NCBI GenBank assembly: GCA_016210895.1
Contig: JACQTG010000003.1
Location: 1 to 5,569 of the forward strand
Direction of reading: 5' to 3'
From: Acidobacteriota bacterium
Lineage (GTDB): Bacteria > Acidobacteriota > Terriglobia > Acidoferrales > 2-02-FULL-67-57
Length of the DNA stretch: 5,569 nucleotides
This document shows positions 1 to 5,569 of this stretch, one piece after another (the stretch's first letter is position 1; every line of letters begins with the position of its first letter). The position numbers and the translations under genes were made by a program. A model generated the notes under the pieces. The model made no database searches. It saw only the letters and a list, made by a program, of their open reading frames with translations, and was not told the origin of the DNA.

Positions 1-1
1 C

Positions 2-592
2 AAGGGCGCGCGCCTGTTCGTTCCCATCGAGACCTTGCAGGAGATGTCCGCGGCCCATGACAAGGCTTCGCTCTTCTACATCCGCTGCGATGACCCGCAG
101 AATACCGACCGCGTGGTGGAGGCCATTCGCGGCATTTTTCCCCGCCACCAGTTGCGCCGCCTGCGCGAGTACCTGAGCCTGATGACCTCGACCCGCCTGC
201 CCGGCTTGAAGACCTTCGTCAATGCCATGATTACCCTGGGCGTGGTGGTGGGCTTCCTGGTGATTTTTCTCTCCGTTTACACCACCATCCTCGAGCGCAC
301 ACGCGAAATCGGCATCCTGAAATCGATGGGGGCGTCGAAGGCGGACATCGTGCGCTGGGTGCTCGAGGAGGCGCTGGTGGTCTGCGCGCTCGGCATCGTG
401 GCCGGCATCGCCCTGAGCTTCGCTTTGCGCGGCCTGCTCAAGGAGATGTTTCCCACCGTCACCATTCTGATCAGCGCCGGCTGGCTGGCACGCGCCGCCC
501 TGCTCGCACTGGTGGGCGGGACGCTGGGCGCGCTCTATCCGGCTTACCTGGCCGCCCGCCAGGACCCGATCGTCGCCCTCGCCTACGAATAA
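2..592 (+). CDS. ABC transporter permease, FtsX/MacB-like, C-terminal part (5' end outside window)
   Basis: Inner-membrane permease subunit of a type VII ABC transporter (MacB/LolCE/FtsX class), which couples cytoplasmic ATP hydrolysis to movements in the periplasm. The frame is open from base 2, so the gene starts left of the window; 196 residues are visible up to TAA at 590-592. Visible residues 1-68 are the end of the periplasmic domain. Three hydrophobic helices follow, at about 73-95, 124-144 and 160-182. After the first comes ERTREIGILKSMGAS (98-112), the FtsX-family cytoplasmic coupling loop. The C-terminus has the family ending YPAYLAARQDPIVALAYE (179-196). MacB-type permeases have four helices, so one helix and most of the periplasmic domain are missing here. 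The substrate cannot be told from this part. The likely partner is the ATPase starting at 738, although a hairpin and 145 bp separate them. Confidence 0.93.
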   Translation, partial: KGARLFVPIETLQEMSAAHDKASLFYIRCDDPQNTDRVVEAIRGIFPRHQLRRLREYLSLMTSTRLPGLKTFVNAMITLGVVVGFLVIFLSVYTTILERTREIGILKSMGASKADIVRWVLEEALVVCALGIVAGIALSFALRGLLKEMFPTVTILISAGWLARAALLALVGGTLGALYPAYLAARQDPIVALAYE

Positions 593-629
593 CCACCCCT
601 GCCCACGCCCGATGCCCTTTCAGTTCAAC

Positions 630-649
630 CCAGTGGCTCCTGCCACTGG
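630..649 (+). terminator. Hairpin after the permease gene, possible terminator
   Basis: A perfect 8-bp inverted repeat, CCAGTGGC / GCCACTGG, encloses a 4-base loop TCCT and begins 37 bases after the permease stop. Six of eight pairs are G-C. No T-tract follows (the next bases are ATGCTTCGCC), so it is not a textbook Rho-independent terminator. It could be a weak terminator, an attenuator or an mRNA-stabilising 3' stem that lowers but does not abolish read-through to the ATPase gene. Confidence 0.45.
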
Positions 650-697
650 ATGCTTCGCCTGTGTACATCCAGGGCTGGCGGGCGGATTTGTTTCAGG

Positions 698-705
698 TGT
701 AGAAT
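698..705 (+). promoter_or_regulatory. Possible -10 element ahead of the ATPase operon
   Basis: TGTAGAAT contains TAGAAT at 700-705, five of six matches to TATAAT, placed 32 bases before the GTG start at 738. No convincing -35 box lies 16-18 bases upstream: TTGTTT at 688-693 is only 6 bases away. The TG directly abuts the hexamer, so it is not a standard extended -10. The position fits a promoter driving the five-gene run, but the sequence evidence alone is weak. Confidence 0.3.
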
Positions 706-728
706 GCTTTGGATAGAGTTTCCGAGCT

Positions 729-734
729 AGGTGG
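729..734 (+). promoter_or_regulatory. Ribosome binding site for the ATPase gene
   Basis: AGGTGG lies only 3 bases before GTG 738, closer than usual, with a second weak GAG at 724-726. The start is nonetheless well fixed: an in-frame stop TAG sits at 714-716, and no other start codon occurs in frame between it and 738. Confidence 0.45.
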
Positions 735-737
735 TTT

Positions 738-1460
738 GTGGAAGCCTTAGTCCAGTGCGTCAACGTTTGGAAGATTTACCACAGCGGCAAGATCGAAGTG
801 CCTGCCTTGCAGGGCGTCAACCTGGAGGTGCAGGAAGGCGAGTTTGCGGCCATCATGGGTCCGTCGGGCTGCGGGAAGTCCACGCTGCTCTACGTCCTCG
901 GCGGGCTGACCTCGCCTACCTCGGGCACCATCTTGGTAGACGGCAATGACCTGGCGCAGATGAACGACGCCGAGCGCACGCTCTTGCGCCGGCGCAAGAT
1001 TGGTTTTGTCTTCCAACGCTTCAACCTCCTGCCCACGCTCACCGCCCGCGGCAACATCGCCATCGCCCAGCACATCCAGGGCGACGGCTTCGACCCGCAC
1101 CGCTTCGACGTCACGGTGGGCTTGCTGGGATTGAAAGAGCGGCTGCACCACCGTCCGGCGGAGCTTTCCGGCGGCGAGCAGCAGCGCGTGGCCATTGCCC
1201 GCGCCGTGGTGAGCGAGCCCAAGATCGTCCTGGCTGACGAGCCCACGGGTAACCTGGACACGCAGAACTCGGAGCTGGTGCTGAAGATGCTCAAGGAGTT
1301 GAACCGGGAGTTGCGTCAGACGTTGATTATGATCACCCACAACCCGGAGGCGGCCCGCTACGCTGACCGCATCCTGCAGATGCGCGATGGCCGTATCCAC
1401 AGCGCCACCGCCCCGGAAAGCCTGGCTTCAGCCCTGAGCGAAACGCAACCTGGCGGATGA
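738..1460 (+). CDS. ABC transporter ATP-binding protein, LolD/MacB family
   Basis: Cytoplasmic ATPase of 240 residues that would power an FtsX/MacB-type permease. All catalytic motifs are present and in order: Walker [10 protein letters not shown] (41-49), Q-loop glutamine 93 in [11 protein letters not shown], signature LSGGEQQR (143-150), Walker B IVLADEP (163-169) with catalytic Glu168, D-loop NLD (172-174) and H-loop His201. The string FNLLPTLTA and the ending [13 protein letters not shown] are typical of the LolD/MacB/YknY group, and the length is normal for it. GTG 738 is the only possible start after the in-frame stop at 714. The segment after the Q-loop reads TARGN where many relatives have a glutamate before the asparagine (ALENV); this looks like subfamily variation. 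Its last codons overlap the next gene by four bases. The upstream permease is the obvious partner. Transport of lipoproteins, lipids or an antibiotic are all compatible with the sequence. Confidence 0.96.
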   Translation: MEALVQCVNVWKIYHSGKIEVPALQGVNLEVQEGEFAAIMGPSGCGKSTLLYVLGGLTSPTSGTILVDGNDLAQMNDAERTLLRRRKIGFVFQRFNLLPTLTARGNIAIAQHIQGDGFDPHRFDVTVGLLGLKERLHHRPAELSGGEQQRVAIARAVVSEPKIVLADEPTGNLDTQNSELVLKMLKELNRELRQTLIMITHNPEAARYADRILQMRDGRIHSATAPESLASALSETQPGG

Positions 1461-1885
1461 GCACGACCCCGACCGCCACGCCTTCCTTGCCCCGACAGCC
1501 CTCGCTTGTGCGCCGGTTCACGCGCACCCTCCGCGGCTTGATTCTCTGGGAGCACGAGCGCGGGACCTGGCAGTACGACGTGATGGTAGTGCTGATTCTT
1601 CTGTTTGTGTTTCTGACCCCGACGCACTGGTTTCGCGACCAGCCGTTGCCGCTGGTTGGGCCCGAAAACCAGATTGTCGTGGTCGCCAAGTTTCCGCACA
1701 TGACCCGCTACCGCATTCGCGCCAGCCTGCTCTGGCAGTACGGCAGCGAGCCCGAGGCCGCCGCCCGTGTTCTCCTCGCCCAGCGCCACAGCAAACCTTT
1801 CAGTATCACCAGCATCACACCGGTGGAGGATGACGCCGGTGCGATCGTCTGGTATGATGTGTGGTTGCGCGACCGGACCGATTGA
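1457..1885 (+). CDS. Single-pass membrane protein of unknown function (142 aa)
   Basis: I do not recognise a named family with certainty. The ATG overlaps the TGA of the ATPase gene (ATGA at 1457-1460), which indicates translational coupling and supports both the start and a shared role. The protein has an arginine-rich N-terminus (Arg13, 19, 20, 23, 26), then [11 protein letters not shown] (31-41), one strongly hydrophobic helix at about 42-55, and a soluble tail of about 85 residues. By the positive-inside rule the N-terminus is cytoplasmic and the tail periplasmic. The tail starts with WFRDQP (58-63) and has alternating strand-like stretches ([18 protein letters not shown]) but no recognisable domain. 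There are no cysteines and no signal-peptidase site. I recall similar WEH/WEY..GTWQYDV proteins next to ABC and LolA-like genes in Acidobacteriota. A transporter accessory subunit is inference. Confidence 0.85.
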   Translation: MSTTPTATPSLPRQPSLVRRFTRTLRGLILWEHERGTWQYDVMVVLILLFVFLTPTHWFRDQPLPLVGPENQIVVVAKFPHMTRYRIRASLLWQYGSEPEAAARVLLAQRHSKPFSITSITPVEDDAGAIVWYDVWLRDRTD

Positions 1886-1898
1886 CCACCAAAGCCCC

Positions 1899-1904
1899 GG
1901 GGAG
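1899..1904 (+). promoter_or_regulatory. Ribosome binding site fixing the GTG start of the LolA-like gene
   Basis: GGGGAG stands 9 bases before GTG 1914. It decides the start: the reading frame stays open far upstream, into the preceding gene, but only the GTG has a Shine-Dalgarno sequence and places a signal peptide at the N-terminus. Confidence 0.7.
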
Positions 1905-1913
1905 AAAGGCAGA

Positions 1914-2588
1914 GTGTACCGCCGTCTCACGCTGATTTTTTGTTTGCTGCTGGGTACGAGTGTAGCCGCCACCGCAGAGTGGGACAGCGACACCCTCATC
2001 GAACGCCTGAACGAAGCCGCCAAGCATTTCCGTACCGTCTCCGCCAAGCTCGAATACACCAAAGTCACCGTGGTGGTCGACGACAAGTCCACCCAGACGG
2101 GCGAGCTCTTCTACCACAAGGACGGCTCCATGTTGATCGAGATCCGTCAGCCGGAAGTCAAAGAAATCCTCTTTCGCGGCAACAAAGCGGAAATCTTCTA
2201 CCCCAAGATGAATCAGATCCAGGAATACGACCTGGCCAAGCACCGCAGCCTGGTCGAACAGTTCCTCTTGCTCGGCTTCGGAACCAGCGGCGACGACCTG
2301 AAGAAGTCCTACCTGATCACCGTGCTCGGCGAAACCAAACTCGAGGGCCGCGCCGCCCTGCAGCTCGAACTCACGCCCAAGGACGAGCGCATCCGCAACC
2401 AAATCCACAAGATTCATCTCTGGCTCGATTTGGCTTCTTGGGCGCCCGTGCAGCAAGAATTCTTCGAAGTCGGCGGCGACTACATGACCACGCGCTACAC
2501 GGACGTCAAGGTCAACATCCCCATTCCCAAATCCAAGCTGCGCCTGAGTGCCCCCAAGGGCGCCGTCCGCATCAAGCCGCGTGCCTAG
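1914..2588 (+). CDS. LolA-like outer-membrane lipoprotein-sorting protein
   Basis: Predicted periplasmic protein of 224 residues in the LolA/LolB-like superfamily. Members have a half-open beta-barrel that carries acylated lipoproteins or other lipids from the inner to the outer membrane. The start at GTG gives a signal peptide: YRR, a hydrophobic core (about 5-18) and an A-T-A cleavage site at 19-21. The mature protein shows the LolA pattern: an amphipathic first helix (27-40), a strand-rich region TGELFYHKDGSMLIEIRQP (62-80), then FRGNKAEIFYPKMNQIQEYDL (87-107), which matches the family's glycine/asparagine turn followed by the Y-x-P...Q segment. A basic/acidic second half includes IHLWLDLASWAPVQQEF (167-183). 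Cys10 lies in the hydrophobic core without a proper lipobox, so it is probably not a lipoprotein. It follows the 142-aa gene by 28 bp. General LolA-like assignment is firm; true LolA function is not shown. Confidence 0.88.
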   Translation: MYRRLTLIFCLLLGTSVAATAEWDSDTLIERLNEAAKHFRTVSAKLEYTKVTVVVDDKSTQTGELFYHKDGSMLIEIRQPEVKEILFRGNKAEIFYPKMNQIQEYDLAKHRSLVEQFLLLGFGTSGDDLKKSYLITVLGETKLEGRAALQLELTPKDERIRNQIHKIHLWLDLASWAPVQQEFFEVGGDYMTTRYTDVKVNIPIPKSKLRLSAPKGAVRIKPRA

Positions 2589-2629
2589 CTTTCCCAATAC
2601 CCTCGTGCAAGTCCCAGACTCCCGTAAGC

Positions 2630-2636
2630 GGAGGAG
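2630..2636 (+). promoter_or_regulatory. Strong ribosome binding site for the M28 peptidase
   Basis: GGAGGAG is a near-perfect Shine-Dalgarno sequence 7 bases before GTG 2644. It rules in this start over the in-frame upstream start at 2548, which would overlap the LolA-like gene by 41 bases and bury the signal peptide behind 32 extra residues. Confidence 0.8.
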
Positions 2637-2643
2637 AACACTC

Positions 2644-4314
2644 GTGAAGCGTCCTGCCTTCCTGCTTCTGGCCTCGCTGCTTTTGAGCCCAGCCGCGCTG
2701 ACAGCCCAGTCGCCCGCCAACGCGGCTCTACCGGCGCCGGCCCGGCGCGTAGCGGAGAGCTTGAGCGGCGAGCGCATGGGCGCCCACGTTCGCTTTCTCG
2801 CGAGCGACCTGCTCGAAGGCCGCGGCGCCGGCCAGCGCGGAGGCGAACTGGCCGCCGCCTACATCGCCGCTCAGTTCGGCCTCGCCGGGCTCAAGCCCGC
2901 CGTCCCCGACGGCAGCTACTTCCAGCGCGTGCCCCTGGTCGGCATCGATACCCGGACGACGAGCACGCTCACCTTGGTGACCCCACAAGGCGAGCGCCCT
3001 TTGAAGTATCTGGACGAGTTTGTGGCCACCGCCGAGACACAACGCGAACTCCAGGAAGTGGATGCGGAAATTATGTTCGTTGGCTACGGCATCGAGGCCC
3101 CCGAATACAACTGGGACGACTACAAGGGCGCCGACATCCGCGGCAAGGTGCTCTTGATGCTGGTCAACGACCCGCCCTCCGACGACCCGCGCCTGTTTGG
3201 CGGCCGCGCCCTCACCTACTATGGCCGCTGGACCTACAAGTACGAAAAAGCTCTCGCCAAAGGCGCCCGGGGCGCCATCCTCATTCACACTCCGCAGTCG
3301 GCGGGCTATGGCTGGGAAGTGGTGCGCAACTCCTGGGGCCGCGAGCGCCCTTACGTGCGCCTGAAGCCGAACGAGCCCGCGCTTGAGCTCGCCAGTTGGA
3401 TTACTGAACCCGTAGCGCGCGAGCTGCTGGCAGCCACAGGACACGACTTGGCGGCACTCACCAGCGCCGCCGCCCGGCGCGACTTCCGCCCCGTGCCGTT
3501 GCCGGTGCGCGTGCGGGCGCGGCTCGAAAGCGGCATGCGCGAGATTGAGACCGCCAACGTCGTCGGCCTCGTCGAGGGCAGCGACCCCAAGCGCAAGGAC
3601 GAAGTCGTCATCTACACCGCTCATTATGACCACCTGGGCATCGGCACACCGGTCGCGGGCGACGCCATCTACAACGGTGCCGTGGACAACGCCTCCGGCA
3701 TGGCCTTGCTCCTGGAGCTCGCCCGCGCCTTTGCCGAAGTGTCCGAGAAGCCGCCGCGCACTCTGCTCTTCATTGCTTGTGCCGCTGAGGAAGGCGGCCT
3801 GCGCGGCTCGGAGTACTACGCCACCAACCCCATCTTTCCGCCTGGCCAGACGGCAGCCAACATCAACTACGACGGCCTGCTCGTGCTCGGCCGCACGCGC
3901 GACGTTTCCCTGCTTGGCATCGAGCGCACCACGCTCTATTCCGCCGCCGAGCGCATCGCCCACGCCCTCGGCCTCACCATCAAGCCGGACGCCAACCCCG
4001 AGCAGGGCTACTACTATCGCTCCGACCACTTCAGCTTGGCTAAGGTGGGTGTGCCCGCGACGTCGGTGGACCTGGGCCAGGACTACGTCGGAAAGCCTGC
4101 TGGCTGGGGCGCGGCCCAGGAGCAGGAATACCGCGAAAAGCGCTACCACCGCCCCGCCGACGAGTACGACCCGAGTTGGGACTTCTCCGGACTGGTCGAG
4201 TTGGCGAAACTCGGCGTCTACCTGGGTTGGGAAGCCGCCAGCGTTGCCGCTCTGCCGGGCTGGAAGCCGGGGGATGAATTCGAGGCGGCCCGCAAGGCCA
4301 GCCTGAAGCCCTAG
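2644..4314 (+). CDS. Secreted M28 family zinc aminopeptidase with PA domain
   Basis: Exported metallopeptidase of 556 residues that would remove N-terminal residues from peptides using two zinc ions. The signal peptide has KR, a hydrophobic stretch (about 5-20) and likely cleavage near A21 or A27. Residues about 40-100 hold the family's MGAHVRFLASDLLEGRGAG lead-in. A protease-associated (PA) domain spans roughly 140-270, with GYGIEAPEYNWDDYKGADI (148-166). The M28 catalytic domain runs from about 303 to 530. All expected metal and catalytic residues are visible: His327 and Asp329 in AHYDHLG, bridging Asp348 in VDNASG, catalytic Glu382 and ligand Glu383 in AAEEGG, Asp410 in NINYDG and His462 in YYRSDHFS. 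Nothing is missing, so it should be active. It lies 55 bp after the LolA-like gene and 13 bp before the DUF1684 gene. Substrate is unknown; peptide scavenging is the usual role. Confidence 0.95.
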   Translation: MKRPAFLLLASLLLSPAALTAQSPANAALPAPARRVAESLSGERMGAHVRFLASDLLEGRGAGQRGGELAAAYIAAQFGLAGLKPAVPDGSYFQRVPLVGIDTRTTSTLTLVTPQGERPLKYLDEFVATAETQRELQEVDAEIMFVGYGIEAPEYNWDDYKGADIRGKVLLMLVNDPPSDDPRLFGGRALTYYGRWTYKYEKALAKGARGAILIHTPQSAGYGWEVVRNSWGRERPYVRLKPNEPALELASWITEPVARELLAATGHDLAALTSAAARRDFRPVPLPVRVRARLESGMREIETANVVGLVEGSDPKRKDEVVIYTAHYDHLGIGTPVAGDAIYNGAVDNASGMALLLELARAFAEVSEKPPRTLLFIACAAEEGGLRGSEYYATNPIFPPGQTAANINYDGLLVLGRTRDVSLLGIERTTLYSAAERIAHALGLTIKPDANPEQGYYYRSDHFSLAKVGVPATSVDLGQDYVGKPAGWGAAQEQEYREKRYHRPADEYDPSWDFSGLVELAKLGVYLGWEAASVAALPGWKPGDEFEAARKASLKP

Positions 4315-4327
4315 GGAACGAAAGGCG

Positions 4328-5284
4328 ATGAAGTCGACGAGAAATCTGCTCTCGCTGCTCGCCGCCGTCACCCTGGTCGCCGCCATCCTCCTCACCCTGA
4401 CCGCCCAGCGGGCCAGGAATAAGGACGAACAGGCCTACGTCGCTGAAATCAACCGCTACCGCCAGGAAAAGGACCAGAGGTTCCGGACCAGCCCGTTCTC
4501 CCGCCTGGCGCTCATCCATCGGCAGTACCTGAAAGACCAGCCGCGGGTCACAATCGGCAGTGGTGCGGAAGCTGACCTGCGGCTGGAAGGGCAGGGCATT
4601 GCGCCGCTCCACGCCGTGATCGAGGGTACTTCCCGGACACCGGTGTTGCGGGCCCAAGCTGAGGCCGAAGTGTGGGCTCTCGATAATCCTCCCCAGCGGG
4701 TGCAGGAACTGACCCTGACGGAAACCAGTTCGGGCTTCCGTATCGGCCGCTACAATCTCCTCTATCGCATCAACCCGGTCTGGGGACGCATCGCCGAAGT
4801 GTTCGATCCGGAGCATCCTGCGCTCAAGGCGTTCACCGGGCTCGACTATTTTCCCGTCGATTCCGACTACCGTATTTCCGGCGAGATCGTCGCGTACGAG
4901 AAGGCCGAGCGCATCAACCTGATCGACAGCCACGGCAATGAGCAGCCCTACTGGCTCTACGGCGAACTGCGCTTCCGGCTGCAGAATACCGACTGCCGGC
5001 TTGAACTCTACACGCTGACGCTCGACCCGAAGGGAATCGAGCAGGATGGCTTTATGTTGATTTTCGCCGACGCCACCAGCGGCCAAGAGAGTTACCCGGC
5101 GGCGCGCTACCTGTACGTCGAGGGCAAGCTTTCGGGCCGCATCACCATTGACTTCAACCGCGCCTTCAGCCCGCCGTGCAACTACAGCCCGGTCTTCACC
5201 TGCCCGTTTCCTCGCCCGGCCAACCGCCTGCCCGTCGCCATCCGCGCCGGCGAGAAGTGGTACCGCAAAACAGCCAAGACTTGA
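4328..5284 (+). CDS. DUF1684 domain protein, membrane-anchored or exported
   Basis: 318-residue protein of the uncharacterised DUF1684 family. A hydrophobic N-terminal segment (7-26) after KSTR is a signal anchor or a signal peptide ending near LTA. Residues 33-60 are a charged helix. Residues 73-148 resemble a degenerate FHA fold, with VTIGSGAEADLRL (74-86) and LHAVIEG (94-100), then FRIGRYNLLYRIN. The DUF1684 core covers about 157-312, with GLDYFPVD (171-178), FADATSG (246-252), ESYPAARYL (254-262), DFNRAFSPPCNY (275-286), TCPFPRPANRLPV (291-303) and AGEKWY (307-312). Cys284 and Cys292 lie in the most conserved part and may be paired or bind a ligand. AAAGG at 4321-4325 and AGGGA at 4313-4317 precede the ATG. 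The function of the family is not known to me, and I assign none. Family membership is secure; the FHA resemblance is tentative. Confidence 0.9.
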   Translation: MKSTRNLLSLLAAVTLVAAILLTLTAQRARNKDEQAYVAEINRYRQEKDQRFRTSPFSRLALIHRQYLKDQPRVTIGSGAEADLRLEGQGIAPLHAVIEGTSRTPVLRAQAEAEVWALDNPPQRVQELTLTETSSGFRIGRYNLLYRINPVWGRIAEVFDPEHPALKAFTGLDYFPVDSDYRISGEIVAYEKAERINLIDSHGNEQPYWLYGELRFRLQNTDCRLELYTLTLDPKGIEQDGFMLIFADATSGQESYPAARYLYVEGKLSGRITIDFNRAFSPPCNYSPVFTCPFPRPANRLPVAIRAGEKWYRKTAKT

Positions 5285-5308
5285 GCTGGAGCAGGGAAAG
5301 CGGCTCGC

Positions 5309-5569
5309 TCAGAAGAAGACTATTCCCCCGTCAACGTTGAGCGCTTGGCCGGTGATGGCCGAGGCCTCGTCCGAGCAAAGGAAAAGGGCCGCAGCCGCCA
5401 CTTCCTCGACTTCCTGAGGCCGGCCCTGGAGGATTTCGGCCCGCGTCTGTTGACCGAGTTCTTCGAGGCTCACCTTCATCTTCGCGGCCAGCGCGTCGCC
5501 TATCTCGTGCCACATCGCCGTGCCGCGCACGGGGCCGGGACACAGCGCATTGACGCGGATGCCGGCCTG
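5309..5569 (-). CDS. Short-chain dehydrogenase/reductase (SDR), C-terminal part (5' end outside window)
   Basis: C-terminal 86 residues of an NAD(P)-dependent SDR oxidoreductase on the minus strand. The frame is open through the right edge and ends with TGA at 5311-5309. The visible part begins QAGIRVNALCPGPVRGTAMW, the family's conserved strand after the catalytic helix, with the P-G motif that contacts the nicotinamide. It then has a variable substrate loop, EVEEVAAAALFLCSDEAS, and the classical SDR ending ITGQALNVDGG. The catalytic Ser, Tyr-x-x-x-Lys and the N-terminal glycine-rich cofactor site lie outside the window, so cofactor and substrate cannot be judged. The loop between PG and the final helix is long, as in hydroxybutyrate or polyol dehydrogenases, but this is not diagnostic. 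It converges on the DUF1684 gene with only 24 bp between the stops, and is probably not part of that operon. Confidence 0.93.
   Translation of the reverse strand, partial: QAGIRVNALCPGPVRGTAMWHEIGDALAAKMKVSLEELGQQTRAEILQGRPQEVEEVAAAALFLCSDEASAITGQALNVDGGIVFF

Noticed and set aside
747..1400. Minus-strand open frame (217 codons) opposite the ATPase
   Set aside because: The plus-strand ATPase has every ABC motif; the antisense product has none.
2548..2643. N-terminal extension of the M28 peptidase to the upstream in-frame start
   Set aside because: It would overlap the LolA-like gene, lacks a ribosome site and displaces the signal peptide from the N-terminus; GTG 2644 has GGAGGAG at ideal spacing.
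1940..2647. Second plus-strand frame (235 codons) inside the LolA-like gene
   Set aside because: Its product is rich in Arg, Pro, Gln and His, typical of a frame-shifted reading of a GC-rich gene, and it has no good ribosome site.
1815..2777. Minus-strand open frame (320 codons) across the LolA-like gene and its flanks
   Set aside because: It spans two intergenic gaps and the starts of two well-supported plus-strand genes, and its product shows no motif or export signal.
2728..4395. Long minus-strand open frame (555 codons) opposite the M28 peptidase
   Set aside because: The plus strand carries a complete peptidase with all zinc ligands. The antisense translation is low-complexity Ala/Gly/Val/Arg with no domain, as expected opposite a GC-rich gene.
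4040..5086. Minus-strand open frame (348 codons) opposite the DUF1684 gene
   Set aside because: Family motifs of DUF1684 on the plus strand explain the region; the antisense product is biased in composition and has no recognisable domain.
5283..5310. GAGC...GCTC pairing after the DUF1684 stop as a terminator
   Set aside because: Only four base pairs around a 16-base or longer loop and no T-tract; too weak to annotate.
1..5569. Mobile element, CRISPR, tRNA or phage signals
   Set aside because: No direct or terminal inverted repeats, transposase or integrase motifs, spaced repeats or tRNA-like folds were seen; coding composition looks even across the window.

Overview
The window is GC-rich (by eye well above 60%) and tightly packed. 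It reads as chromosomal DNA of a Gram-negative, outer-membrane-bearing bacterium. The combination of a MacB/LolD-type ABC transporter, a small one-helix protein of the [11 protein letters not shown] type, a LolA-like periplasmic protein, a large secreted M28 peptidase and a DUF1684 protein resembles Acidobacteriota loci as I remember them. That assignment is inference from recalled gene content, not from a database search.

Layout, left to right. (1) 2-592 (+): the C-terminal half of an FtsX/MacB-type ABC permease, cut by the window edge. (2) 593-737: a 145-bp gap with a perfect 8-bp GC-rich hairpin just after the permease and a weak -10-like box further on. (3) 738-4~5.3 kb (+): a co-directional run of five complete genes. 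These are a LolD/MacB-type ATPase (738-1460), a 142-aa single-pass membrane protein of unknown function overlapping it by ATGA (1457-1885), an exported LolA-like lipoprotein-sorting protein (1914-2588), an exported PA-domain M28 zinc aminopeptidase (2644-4314) and a membrane-anchored or exported DUF1684 protein (4328-5284). The spacings are -4, 28, 55 and 13 bp, so one operon is likely. (4) 5309-5569 (-): the C-terminal end of a short-chain dehydrogenase/reductase (SDR) converging on the run, cut by the right edge.

How the genes may work together. The permease and ATPase have the features of the two halves of a type VII (MacB/LolCDE/FtsX-like) ABC machine, which uses ATP in the cytoplasm to do work in the periplasm. 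A LolA-like carrier two genes downstream, plus an unknown one-helix protein between them, suggests lipoprotein or lipid handling across the periplasm. This is a hypothesis from context. The M28 peptidase and DUF1684 protein are both predicted to be outside the cytoplasm, but nothing in the sequence ties them mechanistically to the transporter.

No RNA gene, CRISPR array, insertion sequence, attachment site or long repeat was seen. No gene-free stretch exceeds 300 bases. The least explained element is the 142-aa protein and its place in the putative Lol-like cassette.
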